Below, one piece after another: positions 22,246 to 36,809 of a stretch of DNA of 64,000 bases. The notes under the pieces are model-generated. The model worked only from the letters and a program-made list of their open reading frames with translations. It had not been told where the DNA came from and made no database searches. How positions within the stretch are numbered: the first letter of the stretch is position 1; every line of letters begins with the position of its first letter. Where the stretch lies: positions 80,683,594-80,747,593 of the forward strand of contig CATQJL010000001.1 of the NCBI GenBank assembly GCA_958299035.1, read 5' to 3'. Source of the DNA: Cylicocyclus nassatus. Taxonomy: Eukaryota > Nematoda > Chromadorea > Rhabditida > Strongylidae. Made by a program: the position numbers and the translations under genes.

Positions 22246-25200
22246 TATATTTGATGTTTGATGTTTGTTGTTTCAATGTGTTTGATGTTTGTTGTTTCAA
22301 TGTCTTCTACTAATCTTTAACACTGCTTTGTAAGACTTGCTCTATTTTGGCTCTATAAAACGTAATCAAATTTCTTTCAGCGTAAAACTGCTGCAGAACT
22401 TTTTGCACTTAGCGTCATTGAGAATTAGCTGTTTTCAAAAATAGCGTTGTTGTTCAAGTTCACAAAGTTCTACACATAGATATTCACGCAATTTGATCTC
22501 GCAATTCAACTTGTGCATGTGCGTAAGAACGTTCGCCTGGTATTATCATGATTTCAAGTAAAGCCCAGAAATTGTTGCACATAATGCAATTGCATCAAGG
22601 ATAAAAAGGAGTGCACAATTCATATCCAATATCAACGCGACACTGTTTGACCTAACGCGAGAGTATGAAAATCTTGTATTCTGAAAAGGGATGGATACTT
22701 GATTGGGAATTGCCACAAATTGAAGTGGAAACTATAATGAAGCTACAAAGCACGAAATTCCACATGAAGTTAAATTTCCGTATGCGATATAAGCAATCAT
22801 ATAGAGCATGAAACGCTAATTTCGATTCCTTTGAATGGGGAGTTGAAAATTCTTGGCAAAATTTAGGGTTTTCCTAATCTAAAAACGTGTTGAGGTCTCC
22901 AGCAATTGAAAGGATTAGTGACTAGCTTAAATTTATTAGAATGAAAGTATTAACGCATCAAGCGTGGTGGCAGTAACACCCTTTTGAGCTCACAGAATAT
23001 AAATCTGAATGATTTCGTTGTAACTGTGCGCTAAGGGATTTGCTAAGAATCTCCCAAGACTCTCCTTCAAGAAGCGCTTTGGTGACAAAAGGAGCATATT
23101 TGAAAACAGTGTTTCATGTTCCGTAAGACATTTCATACCTAAACTCCACTACGACTAGATATTCTTCCCTTGTAAGATCAATTTGATTTCCGAATGCACT
23201 CTGAATTGTTTCTTAGGACTAAGACGATTGATGGTTCGTTCTGTAGTAACTCGTTAGAGTAACGGTACAACTTGGTGCTTGAAGATCTTTGAGACCTTGA
23301 CGCAGAAGAGGCTAGGGACTATATACACAACTGGAAATTTTTTACATCCAGTTTCTAAGCCGATCGAAATTCAAGCGATCGAGTTTGTGCCGATTGAAAG
23401 TTTCCATCCAGCTGTCATGATTTCTGAAATTTTTTTCAAAAATTGCTACCGCTCTGCGTGGTATTTACGCTGATAGCTTTCAAAATAGAATCCTGAATGA
23501 CATTAACCATGCTTACAAGGGAAATAGCCTGATCGTGGTTGACTAATCCAAAAAAGTTGTATATCGTACGCGCCTTGAAGTTAGCAGTTTTAAGCATAAC
23601 TGAATAGGAAGACTCATCCATGTTCCAAGCAATAGAGTCCATTGATAGGCATCCTAAATGAGCCATAATCAGAGCGCTTGTGAGTGTTTCAATTACGGAA
23701 AAAAAGCACATCATCAGATCAAATACACTCAGTATCCTGCCGAACATGCGCTGCAGAATACTTCACAGAAAGCAAAAACGCTTCGAATTCTTTGCAACTA
23801 GTCGTTCCGTAGGTAATGAACATATTAGGTTGGCACATAAGTTTTGCAACTTTTCCCGTAACTTTTTTCCTATTTCATGGAGCAATCTCATTTTGTGGCA
23901 TCATGTAGACCGTCATGTAAGCTGCAAGTCTGCGCAAACCGTTTGATTTTTGATAACGTGGTACAAAAAATCTAAGCATTTTTTGAAAACTGCTGAAAAT
24001 CGAGATTTCACGATTTTTTGGCAAACATGAAGCCTTATGAAGCCTGATTCAAACATATGAAAAAGCAATTATAGGCAGCATGTAGCTGGAAGTTGGCACA
24101 TTGGAATCAGTGAAAAAGAAATGAAATTTAAACACAAATTAAGGTGGGGCGCCTTTGAGAAGTTGAACAAGTCAAATGCGTCAAGTTTTGAAGACAATTT
24201 GTCAATAACTAAGCTGCGAAAAGTCAGAATTCGCTATAACTTTGCACTACAGGGTAATCCTATACGGTGAACACGAATATTATATTCATTTGTCGCTACA
24301 ATGAAATTTATTTTTTGATCTCACGAACGAGGCCTTTTCATGCGAAACGGATCTCATTTTTGTGATCAGCATGTCGAATAAGCCCTATAGGCCAAGTTCC
24401 AGCAAAATCTGATGCATTCTAAAATTTTTACCATAGTACCGTAAACCTACCGTAATCCTCACATAAGATGGTAAAATTCGGCAAAAATGTGTGCATTAGA
24501 AGCTTACATCATATTCCTTATATTGCCAAAAAATGAGTGCGCTACGTTCAAGTAGACAAAAGTTATATAAAAAGTTGCATTACTTATGTGCCAACCTAAT
24601 ACATCTAGAACAGGAGACGAGATGTAGAGGTACGAGTAGCCGCTATGACCAGGTCAAACCAAAGCTCAATCCAGCCTTTGAGCCAACCGAAACTTTTACT
24701 TTCCTTGAATTGACACTCGAGGAATGTGGGAGGATAGCACTGAATTGGTAATTGGCTGACCTTCGCAATTCATTGTAAAAGGCCTGCACGATTCAAGTAG
24801 CCTTTTTCACTATGGAGTAGAATGCTTTGGCGCATGTGCATAGAATATTGAAACCGTCAAATCCTTTGTCCTTTACCAGAGCGTCATCTTAGCTTCTCAC
24901 AAGGGAACGATCTCAAATTAAGGTAGCGAATTGGAATAAATTGCAAACCGTTAGATGCGTCTTGATGAGCTGATTCCAAATCTACCTTCCATATCTGCGA
25001 CAACATTATCTGGGAGAAGTTATCAAAGGTTAAAAATGTGAAGTAACGTTGTTTTGATGCATAATTTGCTTTCCAACTTGGAAGTGCACGACTAGCATCA
25101 TATTGAATGTACTAATTTCACGAAATCTTACATTCAAAAGAAACGCAAACAAATGTTTTTGAACAGCTAAAAAGCAACTAAAGTCTTTGGTAAAAGCTAT

Positions 25201-27798
25201 GAGCAATGAAAAGTCCAAATTTGGCAAATATACAGCGCAATATCTCGAAAATTAATTGTTCAAAAACACTTATTTGTGTTTCTTTAGAGTGTGAGCATCC
25301 CTTGAAATCAGTACACTCAATATCATGCTAGTCATACACTCCCAAGTTGGATTTTGAAGCGAATTATGCACTAAAACCCCCGTTACTTCACTTTTTTAAC
25401 CTTTCATAACTTCTTCCAGATAACGTTGTCGCCGATATGGAAGGTAGATTTGCAATCAGCTCATCAAGGCGCATCTAATGATATGCAGTTCATTTCAATT
25501 CGCCACCTTGAGTTGGGATCGTTCCCTTGTCAGAAACTCGCACTGGTTTTACTATTCGAGTGCCTTACTCATTCTCGCGTGATGATAGCATTAAAACTCA
25601 CCGCGCAATGCTGACCATCACAAATGGATTGTAAATAACTCCTTTCCAAAAGCTTTTTCACATGAAAGACCTGTAAAGCATGGATAAAACTTACCTCTAA
25701 TATTTCTTATGGGTTGGAAATCGAAAAAGGGCAATAGCCACCAGCTACTTTTGTGTGGGCAACCCCCTCCCCCTCCGGGGGTCGCGAAATTTTTGAAATT
25801 TACTCGCATGGGTCATAAAAAGGTGCAAGTGACTTGTTTTCTTTTGTAAATAATTAAAATAGTTCTTAAAATTTTTTGAAATTCCAACTAACCCTGTAAG
25901 AAAATTTTTTCGGGGCATGGCTGCCGTCACGCTCCTTTTTTCAAGATTTTAAGGGTTATGGACCCGCAAAATTTTGAGAAGCACCACAAAATTTTTCAAA
26001 GTGCCGTACTGTGGTAGATATCATAAACTCTGTGCATTGCGTAGCCAGTGTTCGAATAAGCAGCGGTATAACCTGAGAAACGACTAAATTGAAAAGTCCA
26101 ATATTATTAAAATCACCTTCTTTGAAATGGCAAAAAAATCGGACCCGTGATTATTAATAAATTCGCTGATGAATATTGAAATACGAGCAGACATCCCGGG
26201 TTTCACTCCGGTTTGGAGCCAATCTATCAGTCTAAACTCCCCATCCTGCACACCCTGCATACTCTGCAAACCCTGCACACCCTGCCCACCTGCAAACCCT
26301 GCACACCCTGCACACCCTGCACAACCTGCACCCGAATGCGTACAAACAAACTCACAGATTTTCTGCTTTATATATAATTCCCTCGATTCTAATATAGAAC
26401 GTATTAGGCCCAGCCTTACTCTTAGATTGTTACATGAGTCTTGTTACACTTTGACTTCTTACGAAGATAAGTCGTGTACTTCGCAAATATAATAGGGCTC
26501 TAAAGTACCCTTCGATAGAGCAAAGCAAGCTATACAAGATGGTATGCAAAATTCTACACGAAGTTTGACTTGCCTTGACGACTTTGCATCCACAGAGTCG
26601 CACTGCAAGCTCGAAAAATTTCGACTTTAGAAATCGCATTGCGCTCACGCTCTAATTGCGACTTATAAGGACTGCAGCGACAGGACTAAACAATTTCTAA
26701 AATCATATCCCGATAAGCATTTTGTAAAATAGGTCCTCATGAAATGCACACAACTTTTAACCCATTCTTTGTGTGCGATCATGAAACAAGAACAGAAAGG
26801 ATTTTGCTGTTGTTTTGAGATTGGGCGAAGCTTCTTGAAAAGAGTTTCAAAGGCAGTGTCCATGCTACTAACCCCCTACCGATTAGTGTCGATCCTGAAT
26901 GTAGGCCCCAGAGAAGGGACATCTGCCTTGGTCTGGTCTTCTAACGTTGCCTCTGACTTGAGGTAAAAGGCCCGGAAGTCCCTGGGTGGGGCGGAGTCTG
27001 ATATCAAACTTCGCCCATCCAGGGATGCCTCCCGCACGTATTAACATGGTAGTGAGCAAAAGTTGCACACTGCTGCAACTTCACCCATGCAGTTGCAGCT
27101 CCTCCCTGCTGGCCTGCCGACGGGGACGAGCGATTCAAAACTCGTCCGCGCTCCCAGACAGGGTCTTAAAAATAGGGGTTTTTCGTGAATTTTGGAGAGT
27201 TTAAAGTTCGGAACTGTAGCCAGGGCCACGGAAACACCTCAGAATGGCGAAAACATGGGAGGCCGAATTCTGGGTGGATGTTGCCTCTAAGAGAAATAGC
27301 TTCCAGATAATATACGCAGCTCTCACAAAAATTCCAAACAGAATTTCTCAGACCACCACTGAAGTACTAGGTTATTTATTTTGAGATATGCTGGGTAATG
27401 CAATCTCATCTAAGTCAGTGCAAGAAGAAACCCTGCTCCTGAATTCTACACAGAATGGTGAAAATATTGTGCCTTATAGTAGCGAGCCTATAACCAAGTG
27501 ATCGCCCCGCTGCAAAAGACAAATTTAGAAGAAATAAAGTCGCTCCAGAAGGTGAGAGCGGCCAAGGTGACTCCGCCCGTTACGGGGGGGAAGGGAGTTA
27601 AAAGAAGTCTGAAATTGGGCTTCATCTACAGGGTACCCCGAAAGTATGTACAGGGTGGTCCACATGAAGTGTGACACAACAAGGAAATATAATAAATTTG
27701 CAAGGACGAAATGATCATAAGTTTTCGTTCTCTCCTGATAGAGAAAAAAATTCCGTATAAGAAATTCACTAACTTCTAAAATACTTGTCCCTGGTTAA

Positions 27799-28087
27799 AA
27801 AAAGGATAAAAGGATAAAGGATTCGGCGTCTTCAATACTCTCTGAGGGCATGCGCCGAACGCACACACTAATTGCGTATTCGAAGAGGCAATTGTATGCG
27901 TGCGAGCCTATTACAGTGACTTGAGGGACCAGCCGTTTCCAAGTCAGTGCTTTTATCCTCCCAGATTACTCTGGTACCAATTTACCAACCCCGGAGGCTA
28001 GAGGGCTTGGTTGGGCCAGAAGCGGGGATCGAACCTGTGTCCTATCTGGTCATAGCGGCGCCTCATACCACTACGCCACTCGTCCTC
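27799..28087 (-). mobile_element. tRNA-derived SINE, mirror copy (right arm)
   Basis: Reverse-complement partner of 16063-16351 with identical A/B boxes and target duplications (28088-28100 and about 27786-27798). Confidence 0.88.
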
Positions 28088-30829
28088 TGTCCCTGGTTAA
28101 TGAATCGTTTTTTCTTCTTCAAACCTCTTTCAAATTCCTCGATTTGCGCGCGATGGTTTCTGCTCCCAAACTCTTACCAGGTTTCTTTTTGGCAAATCAA
28201 ATGACGTGGGCTTTGAAGGGCAGACTTTTTTCTTTCAGGCACATAGAAAAGAGTGTTTGTTGGTTCAAGCATGGGCGAGTTAGAGGACCAAATATCATTT
28301 TTTTTTCTAGTGTTTAAACGATGGATTTTGCACAACTGCAATTTCTTCTTTTCGCTGTGGATTGGTGTAAAGTCATGCTGAAAGTTCCCAAAAGCGTCTA
28401 TAGTATTTCCTTTGATCCAAGAAAGTGCCACAGCCCTTCAAAGTTTGCTTTTAATGCTTTTTCAGGATCTCGAAAAATTGCGATTTTCGTTGCCATGGCG
28501 AATGTCTTTGTTACTTGACCACGTTTTAAGGAAAGCTACCAAACTTTGCTCGGCCTTTTGGTAGAAGGTATATAATATATTGTGAATCAGCTTCAAACGC
28601 TGATTCGAAATATGCTTTTCCTAGCTGCCACGCACCATTCCGAAGCGAGTTATGGGTTTTTTACTACGCAAAATTGGCATACTACTGAACATGAGAAGAC
28701 TGCCTGTAGATGAAAACCTGCAAGAAAAAGGTGCTGAAGTATAGAAATAGTACGAATCCAATCTTTTCTTACCAAAAAAAGCTAAACGCAGTTGCATCAG
28801 CACTCAAATGATGATGACGTAATGCCCGTGAGTCGTTGAGCCTGCCAATTTTGCGCGGGAAAAAGCCCATGACTCGCTTCGGAACGGTGCGTGGCAGCTG
28901 TGAATAGCATATCGAAATCAGCCTTTGAAGCTGATTCAGAATATATATGACTTTTACCAAAAGCGGAGCTAAGTTAGGTAGCTTTTTTTAAAGTCAAATG
29001 CGGACATTTCCACACATTTGATAAGACCTAAGCAGAATTTTCATAGCTGTCAGATACAGTTTGGAATGTGAATTGTTTTGTGCAAACAAAAGATGCGATT
29101 TTGCATGGTCATGTTTATGGGATTATTTGTGTAGTGATACCAAAATTTCTAGATTGAGGTAAGGAAATTTTCGTTGGGATTGAGACATCGCAAAGCTAAG
29201 AATTTTGGATCACTTTGATTAGAGTTAGAATAAGTAATTTCGATCTTTTCAAAACGACGATTTTGATTCATTTATAACTTTAAAAAAAGCAGTAACACTC
29301 CATTTCTAAGTGCATAGGTGCAGTTTGTAAGTTAAAAATTTCGAATTCTGGCGACTGCAGCGACGGGTGCTCATCTAATAAGCGTAACATTTGTTTTGGC
29401 AAATTGCTTGGCTGGAAATTTTTCTTGTAGTCTAGGGTCTGTGTCATGTGTACTGTATGCGGCTAAGCTTTTTCAAATGGCATCGTAGTGCTTGATTAGT
29501 TGTCAAACTGTTGAATTTCTGACGCTTATGTAGTAATGCATTGAAGATCATTTCCTTCAAAAGAGCCCTTCAAAAAGTTGTTTCAAAAATTTTAAATGAG
29601 TAGAAAAGAAAACTATATTAGCACTGTGGGTTGCTCCATCCGATTGTAATCAGACTTTTGAGGGTCCAAATTGAAGATTTTACAATCACATAAAGACAAG
29701 CTAAAAGCAATAATCTGTAGCCTCTGCTCAAATGAGCACGTGAAAAACCAATTTGAAAAACAGCTCCAGGGAAAGACAAAAAAACTGTTTTCAGTGATGT
29801 TCTGAGCACTCCCCTTTTGCTATTTTAAGGGGTTAATGTTGAGTCAAGAAAGCATAAACATACTGAATTATTTTATATACATTATATTCATGAAGCCAAC
29901 ATAAACGATCTAGGCCCGTATGCACGTACATCCCCGCGGGGAGGGGATGTGCGTCTAACCATTGAAATGATCCCCGCTGGGCTCCCCTCACTTCCCCACG
30001 CGAACCCCCGTATGCAGAAAGACAATACCGAAGGGGGGATTCCCTGGGAGTAGGGGAGGGGAGGCTCCTTATGAAGAAGGGGAGATCGAGCGGGGAATTC
30101 ATTTTGCTTCCGCTTTTTTGCAGTAATTATTCCTTTTTTCTATCTATTATCTTTTGATAGCTACTCGCCGTTGCGGAATGTCCTCTGCCGTGATTGCGGT
30201 CGGCGCACTAAAGAATTATTTCCGACATCCATTATATTCCAGCTGTTTTCATGGATGCGCTCATTCTCGCTCATGCTGCCCATTTCAGCGTAAAGGTGTT
30301 CAGCAATAGAAGTCAAGGTGTACCTGCAGTGAATGAGTAGAAGACGTTATGCTGCCGAAAAAGGGGGGGGGGGTGCTGCGGACATTCAAACCAGCATTTC
30401 TACACATAACTGAAGCTGCAAATCGTGCCAGCTCTCCATAAACGCTGTAGCTATCAGCTGCACATTGTCCTTTACCCCAGGGGAATGATTCCCAGCGGCC
30501 ATCCCTGCTATGCACGAGCGGAACAATGGGGAGGGGATCACTCCTCCGAGGATTTCTACTCAAAAACACGCCATGTGCTAACTTTCATTTTATTCAAAGC
30601 AGTTTTACGTTAGGATAACAAGATAAAAACAATTCATCATATAATGTGATAGTTGCAGTATGTTGTACCAGCCTTAATGGATAAAACTATCATGTCAAAT
30701 GAAAATGCGCAACTCTCGTGAATGGTCACAAACTTCTATAGTATTTAAAACTGCGATATATGATCGCTGAGAGAGGAACCCGGCTCCCGTAGAAAATCTT
30801 ACATCAATTTGAACAAAATGCTTTGTAAT

Positions 30830-33800
30830 ACTTACTTACTTAGATACTTAGATGGCCCGGCTTCACGTGACGTGCGGGCCCCAGCTCAGAAGTTTCTATT
30901 TTTCCCTGTCCCTCGCTTCTGACATCCACGATCTTCTTGGCTGACGTCGGTGGCTGCGTCCACGAGTTCCAGGTGCAAAAATCGTATCCAGCTGATTTCT
31001 CAGCTGGTCCATCCGTTCCACGAACACGTCTGCCCATCTCGTTGGAGGTCTTCTTCGGGGACGTTTGGCTTCGCGAGGAATCCACTCCGATGTTCTTAGT
31101 GTCCATCTGTCGTCTGTTCTTCTCATTATGTGACCGGCCCATCGGTGTTTGGCTTTCGCGACGTATTCCGCTGGGTCGCGAAGACGGGACATTCTTCTCA
31201 TATCCGTGCTGCGAAGTCCGACTAGATGTTGCTTGCGTCGGGTCATCTTCAGAAGACTGCGCTCGAGCGCTCTGTGTGTGGTCCGTAAAGCTTTCGACGT
31301 GGCTACAGTGTCGGCCCAAGTCTCAGCTGCGTAACAGAGCGCCGGAAGAACGGTTGAGTCGAACAGGTGGGCACGAAGCTCCGGGTCCGTCAGTTGGTCG
31401 GTGGCTTCCTTCAGGGGCCCGAAGGCGGCCCAGGCTGCTCTTCTTCTCCTGTTAAGTTCTTCCCTCAAGTCGTTCTCCATGTTCATCGAACGTCCGAGAT
31501 ACACGTAGGAAGACGTCTCCATAATCGGGGTGCCTTCCAATTCCATTTCTGCATTTTCGCAAAGGGCGTTCTTCATGAACTGAGTCTTCTTCCGATTTAT
31601 TCGCAGTCCGATCTTCTTCCCTACTTCGTTTAGTTCCTTCAGCATCGTCTCTGCTTCGGTGATACTGCTCGAGAAGAGAACGATGTCGTCCGCAAAACGA
31701 AGGTTGGACAGGAATCTCCCATCAACTCGTATGCCTCTCTCGTCCCAGTCCAGTAACTTCATCACCCACTGCAAGGCCGCGGTGAACAGCTTTGGCGAGA
31801 TTGTGTCGCCTTGTCGGACCCCCTTCCCGATTGGTATGGTCAGGGGGCGATGGAATAGCTGCATCGTCGTTGTACAGTCCTTGTAGCAGTCGGCTAACGT
31901 CCTCACGTAAGCTGGGTCCACTCCTTGATCGACTAGCGCAGACAGGATGGCGTTGGTTTCGACGCTGTCGAAGGCTTTCTCGTAGTCGACAAAGGTTAGG
32001 ACGAGAGGCAGTCGGTACTCCCGGCAGACTTCTATGACCCTCGAAACGGTCTGGATGTGGTCCATGCAGCTGAATCCTTTGCGAAATCCAGCTTGTTCTT
32101 GGGGTTGGGCTTCATCCAGTGTCCTTGATATGCGAGCGAGGATAATCTTCGTGAAAAGCTTGTACAGCACACTCAGCAAGCATATTGGACGATAGTTCCG
32201 AAGATCCTCCCGTTCACCCTTCTTGAAGAAAAGGACGGTTCTTGACGTTCTCCACTGGTCGGGAATCTTCTCCTTCTGAAGGTAAAATGTCAAATGCGAC
32301 GCTAGAATCTCGCGTAGACGGTGTCCTCCGGCTCGCAGAAGTTCGACGGAAAGATGATCTGGTCCTGGAGCCGTGGACGTCTTCATGGTCTGTATCGCGA
32401 TACGCACTTCAGCAGGTAGAATTCGTGGTGGTACTTCTCCAGTGGGAACAACGGGCATCTGCACGGGTGTTGATGAGCGGAAGAGGTTGGTGTAGAAGTT
32501 CTTCGCGATAGATTCCATCTTGTATCGGGAAGAAGTCGGAGTCCCGTCTTCGTTCAGTAGTGCAGCCAGCGGTACGTGATATTCGCAGAGGTCCCTTCGG
32601 CACTTCTTGAGACTTCGTCTTCTTTCTACTGCTTCCAGTATCTTGGCTTGCCTGTACTTCCTGAGATCCTCTTGCAAAGCTGTTCTGCAACTGGTGTTGG
32701 CAATCAATCGCTCGAGATGAGTTGCATTCGGATCCTGCTTCAATGATCTTCTTCTTTCGAGCAATTCCTTGGTGGTCTTCGAGATGCGGTCCAAGTTCTT
32801 CTCAGAAGTCACTGAGGCGCATTCTCCGCAGGCTCGCAATCCTTTCAGAAGCCGGTCGTAGTCGTACGTTGGGTCCTCCTCGATGGGCCAGTCACAACTT
32901 GATATGAGCTCTTCCAGCCTCTTACCGTCATAAACGACTTCCTTCCTTCTCGCGGCACTATGACAGACTTTCTTTTCCAGCCTTCGGCTGAGTCGTATCT
33001 TCGCTCGAAGGAGGCGGTGATCGGAGCCACTACAGAAGGATGGAACTACAGAGACATCGAGTAAGCTCCACCTTCGGTTGGTGAGAATGTGGTCGATCTC
33101 CGCGTGGGTCGTTCCGTTGGGCGATTCCCATGTCCACCGGCGATGTTCCTTCTTCATAAAGATGGAATTTCCATGGAAAAGTCGTGCGGCGGAGAGAAGC
33201 CCAACAAGACGGTTGCCGTTTTCGTTCCGGAGCCCATATCCAAACTTCCCGATCCTATATTCCCTTTCCAGTGGCATCCCGATTTTCGCGTTGAAGTCGC
33301 CCACAACAAACTTGTAAAAGGACTTCTCGTTGCGGACGACCTCCTCCACATCTTCGTAGAAAGCATCTAGTTTTGATTCGTCAGCTGCTGATATTGGAGA
33401 ATAGCAGTTGATGATGCTGATGGTCTTCTAATGTGGAGGTCGTAGTCGTAGGATGCCTAGTCGAGGTGATAGGATCTCGTGCGAATCGACAAGATGGACG
33501 ATAGATGGGTGGACGACAAAGCCGACGCCTTCCACGTTTCGTGATGGAACCTTTTCACCACGAATGATGAGGGTCCCATCACTCATCTGTCGCACGTCCT
33601 TCTTCCTGGACTTCGTTTCCTGCAGAGCAATGATGTGGTAGTTGATGTGCTCTGCAGCGTCGAGAAGAGCGTGGAGGTCGGCGTTTGTGGAGACTGTCCT
33701 GGCGTTGTAAGTGCAGAGCATGAGGCAGTCTCCATGGCGTGTCGTCCGGGCAGACGTGTCGTTTTTGTCCAATCCGAAAGGCGCCCTGAGTACCCTGACA

Positions 33801-34170
33801 TCGTTCTTGCTACCACCCGGCGCCGTAGGCAGGATCCGATGTACAGGGTTTTTTCTAAATCTTCTTGCTGTTTGAGTAATAAAATTTGTTCCCCTACAAG
33901 AGGTGGCTTACTAGGCCTACTCTTGATTTCCACGGGGTGATCGCTGACCCCGGGCTTGGAGCGGGGAGGGACCGCCTAGCGACCAGAAGAAGCCAGACGG
34001 CGGAGAATCTGGCGCGGCCAGTTCTTAGCTAGGCATCCGGCCGAAACCGGAAACGTCGAACTCCATCACAGCTTGGGAGGCCCTACCAGAGTATACACTC
34101 GGCTGTGCATCGCAGTTCGACACCCAGTGTCACCCCCACGCCACAATGAGGCGGCCGACCATTGTGGGGG
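30830..34170 (-). mobile_element. Full-length RTE-clade retrotransposon (right arm mirror)
   Basis: Same element and insertion point as in the left arm, with target duplication ATGCTTTGTAAT at 30818-30829 and 34171-34182. Because both arms share the insertion, it predates the duplication of the arms or the divergence of the two haplotypes. Confidence 0.93.
30896..33907 (-). pseudogene. RTE endonuclease–reverse transcriptase, one stop from intact (right arm)
   Basis: Same protein as the left-arm copy, but the frame runs unbroken from just after 33428 down to 30896 (818 codons when counted from 33349), including [21 protein letters not shown] and [10 protein letters not shown]. The only in-frame stop I see is TAG at 33428-33430, shared with the left arm, separating the first endonuclease motifs (YNAR, LQET) from the rest. 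About 1004 codons in total, normal for RTE. It could be a recently active element. Trans-mobilisation or readthrough is speculation. Confidence 0.92.
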
Positions 34171-36809
34171 ATGCTTTGTAATAATTGATTGAAATTCAAA
34201 ATACTCGCTTCTCCGGCTTGACCTACACTATCGAACCCCTACTTTGTTGTAAGAGATGTCGATCCCCTCCCCCGCGTTGTTGAGTCAAATTCGCGCATAC
34301 GGGGTTCGAGTGGGGGAGGGGAAGGAATAATACCCTCCTCCATTCGAACCCCGTATGCACTGGGTTCGCTCGATCAATACCTCTGTAACCATTCACACCA
34401 TCCCCATCGGGATCGCTCTCCTCCCCTCTGTCATTGCGTGGTTTGGCGGAGGGGATCGTTCCCCTGGGGATCCAACTCCCCTCCCCTCCCCAGCGGGGAC
34501 GTACGTGATACGGGCCCTAGTGTCATCCGTCTTCAGTAGTTTACCCTATTTTTAAGACTACTAACATGTTTTCCAGTCCAATACCGTTGGCAATAATTGG
34601 TGACAGCTTTGAAAGCAAGCATTAAAGCAAAGCTTGTTTTGAAGCTAGTTCCGTTTTATCGTGATCAATGGACTGTGCTGCACTATGACCAGCGCCGTAG
34701 GCATTTACCTAACTATCTTCCATGCGATTCGTAGCAAATTTACCTTTGATGAACAGAAGGAACAGGTAGATCATTCAGCGCAATGATTTGTGCGAAACAC
34801 ATAAAATGTACTCTTATCTTGCACTGCGCCTCACTCTGTTCCGCTTACTTCAGACTAATTGTAGCACTGCCAAATTCCATGAAGGGACATTATGCGAATA
34901 TGAAAAGGACAAATAATTGCCTTCTGCTTTGATGTTACGTGTTTCCATTTTAGCTCAATCAACTTTTCATGTTTTTGTGCTCATTCAGAACTCCGCTGTG
35001 ATTAGTAACTTTTCTTTTGCAAAATTCTTTCAGTCAGCTGAATATTTGTGGAAATTTAGCAATTTATGGCAACACCGCGTACTTAGCTCTAGAAAGCCTT
35101 TGCATCGTCGACCCATTAGTTAGGGTGAAATCTCGTCCACGTATAGCAAAACGATTCTGCACTGTGCAATAGCAACAATGCGACGATTACGCGACTCTTT
35201 GTACGTTCGATTCTTTATGCGCCAGTTGAACACAGTATTGGATTGAGCAGTCAATACCAAAAAGGAATTTGATCAGCATTTAAAACTAAATCATCACTCA
35301 GTGTTATCCTTTCGTTCGACTGTGCCAAGAGAGTATGAATTAATGACGAGCACATGTTCACACTGTACATATTGGTCAAGAAGAGCAAACTCGAAAATAA
35401 AAAAATCACATCTGTCAAGTGGGGTTCCAAGAAGGGAAGAGCGGCCTGAGTAGTGATTGACACCTAGTTGACCTTTCATCGCCATGTTACCATATACGTT
35501 TTGTACATCCCAAGGGAGAGGAAAGGTGTAGGAAAGTATGAGGTCTTACATTGCGTGCCCGTAACATATATTAGGGTAACGGTAAAAAATGGGACAGCTT
35601 GATTTTCATTGCATTTTGGGATTTTTTGCTTCGAGCGACAGCAAGCGGGCTGCAACTCAAATGTCGCTTACATGGGTAAACCTTTGCCCATTATTCTGGC
35701 AACGCGTTACCGCTCCTCTCTCATAATCGTACGCGTGGCGCCATGAAGAACTCAGACAGGGTTTTTGGAACATCGCTCATTTATGCGCTGCTATACCGTA
35801 AAGTCGTAAAGCAATTGACATACCATTCGAAAGAGCTCCTTATGCTCTTTCAAACAGTATATTCATACAGGATTTTTTTCTATTTCTGAATAAAAAAAGC
35901 GAAATACGTGAAGCTCGCGATTTTTGGCGCAATAAAAAACTAAGAAATCATGTTTTGCCTTATATTAGGTTGATGCAAAAGGAATGGCCGGTTTGCGAAT
36001 TCTCACTTTGATGTGCTATAACTTTCTAAAAAATCCACATTTCTAAATGCGGTAAAGACCCGCAGAAGCAGCTAACCTTTTGCAATACAGCGCATACTTA
36101 CTTATACTCAAACCATAAACGGGAAGAAAAATACGGCTAAAAGACAAAAAAGGTTCTGCTGCGGAAACCTTGTATTAGGTCATTCGGAGCGCCAGAGGGC
36201 TGATAGGGGTTGCTATACATGAAATTGTAGAGGAAGTCTTCTAGTTTTTAAGGATCTTACCGAAGTTGCAGAAAACGCTTTGTAGGGAAGTTTACGTGGC
36301 TATAAATTCGACATATGAAAACGCGATTTTCGAATAATTGCACTTTTTGAAGTCAGTTTTGAGTGTAAAGCAGTCAAGGAAGCCATCATTGTGCGCAATG
36401 CATTTGCTAAGGCCACGTCTTTCTTGACGTTGGTTGGGGTCTGCTTCAAAAAGTCCAGATCTACAGAAGTAAAAGCTAATGTTCTGCACTGTTTTGGAAG
36501 GTGTTCCTGCCATATAAACGAGCATCTCAAAGGGTCCTTTAGAGCAAATTGCAAATATAGCTGCATAAAACTATGAGCAGGCCCTGTAGTGTCATATAAC
36601 CCCATTTGAAGCCACCATCGCTAAAGCTGCAATACCAAAAAATATTAGTGGCATACACTTCACAAATTGTCGCACTCGCAGATTGAAGGCGCGTTGACTC
36701 TGCTTTCGTTTCTCATGATTTGACCGAACAATTCTTTTTTGGCCTGAGTTGATAATTATAACAAAAAACTGTCCAAGTACAGTTAAAAGAAGCAACAATG
36801 TGGTAAATA

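Larger units (their letters stand above)
29914..34517. mobile_element. Mirror of the GC-rich CTA-flanked element (right arm)
   Basis: Partner of 9636-14237, also interrupted by the RTE. A homopolymer within it is 11 G here (30364-30374) against 10 C in the left arm. Confidence 0.7.
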
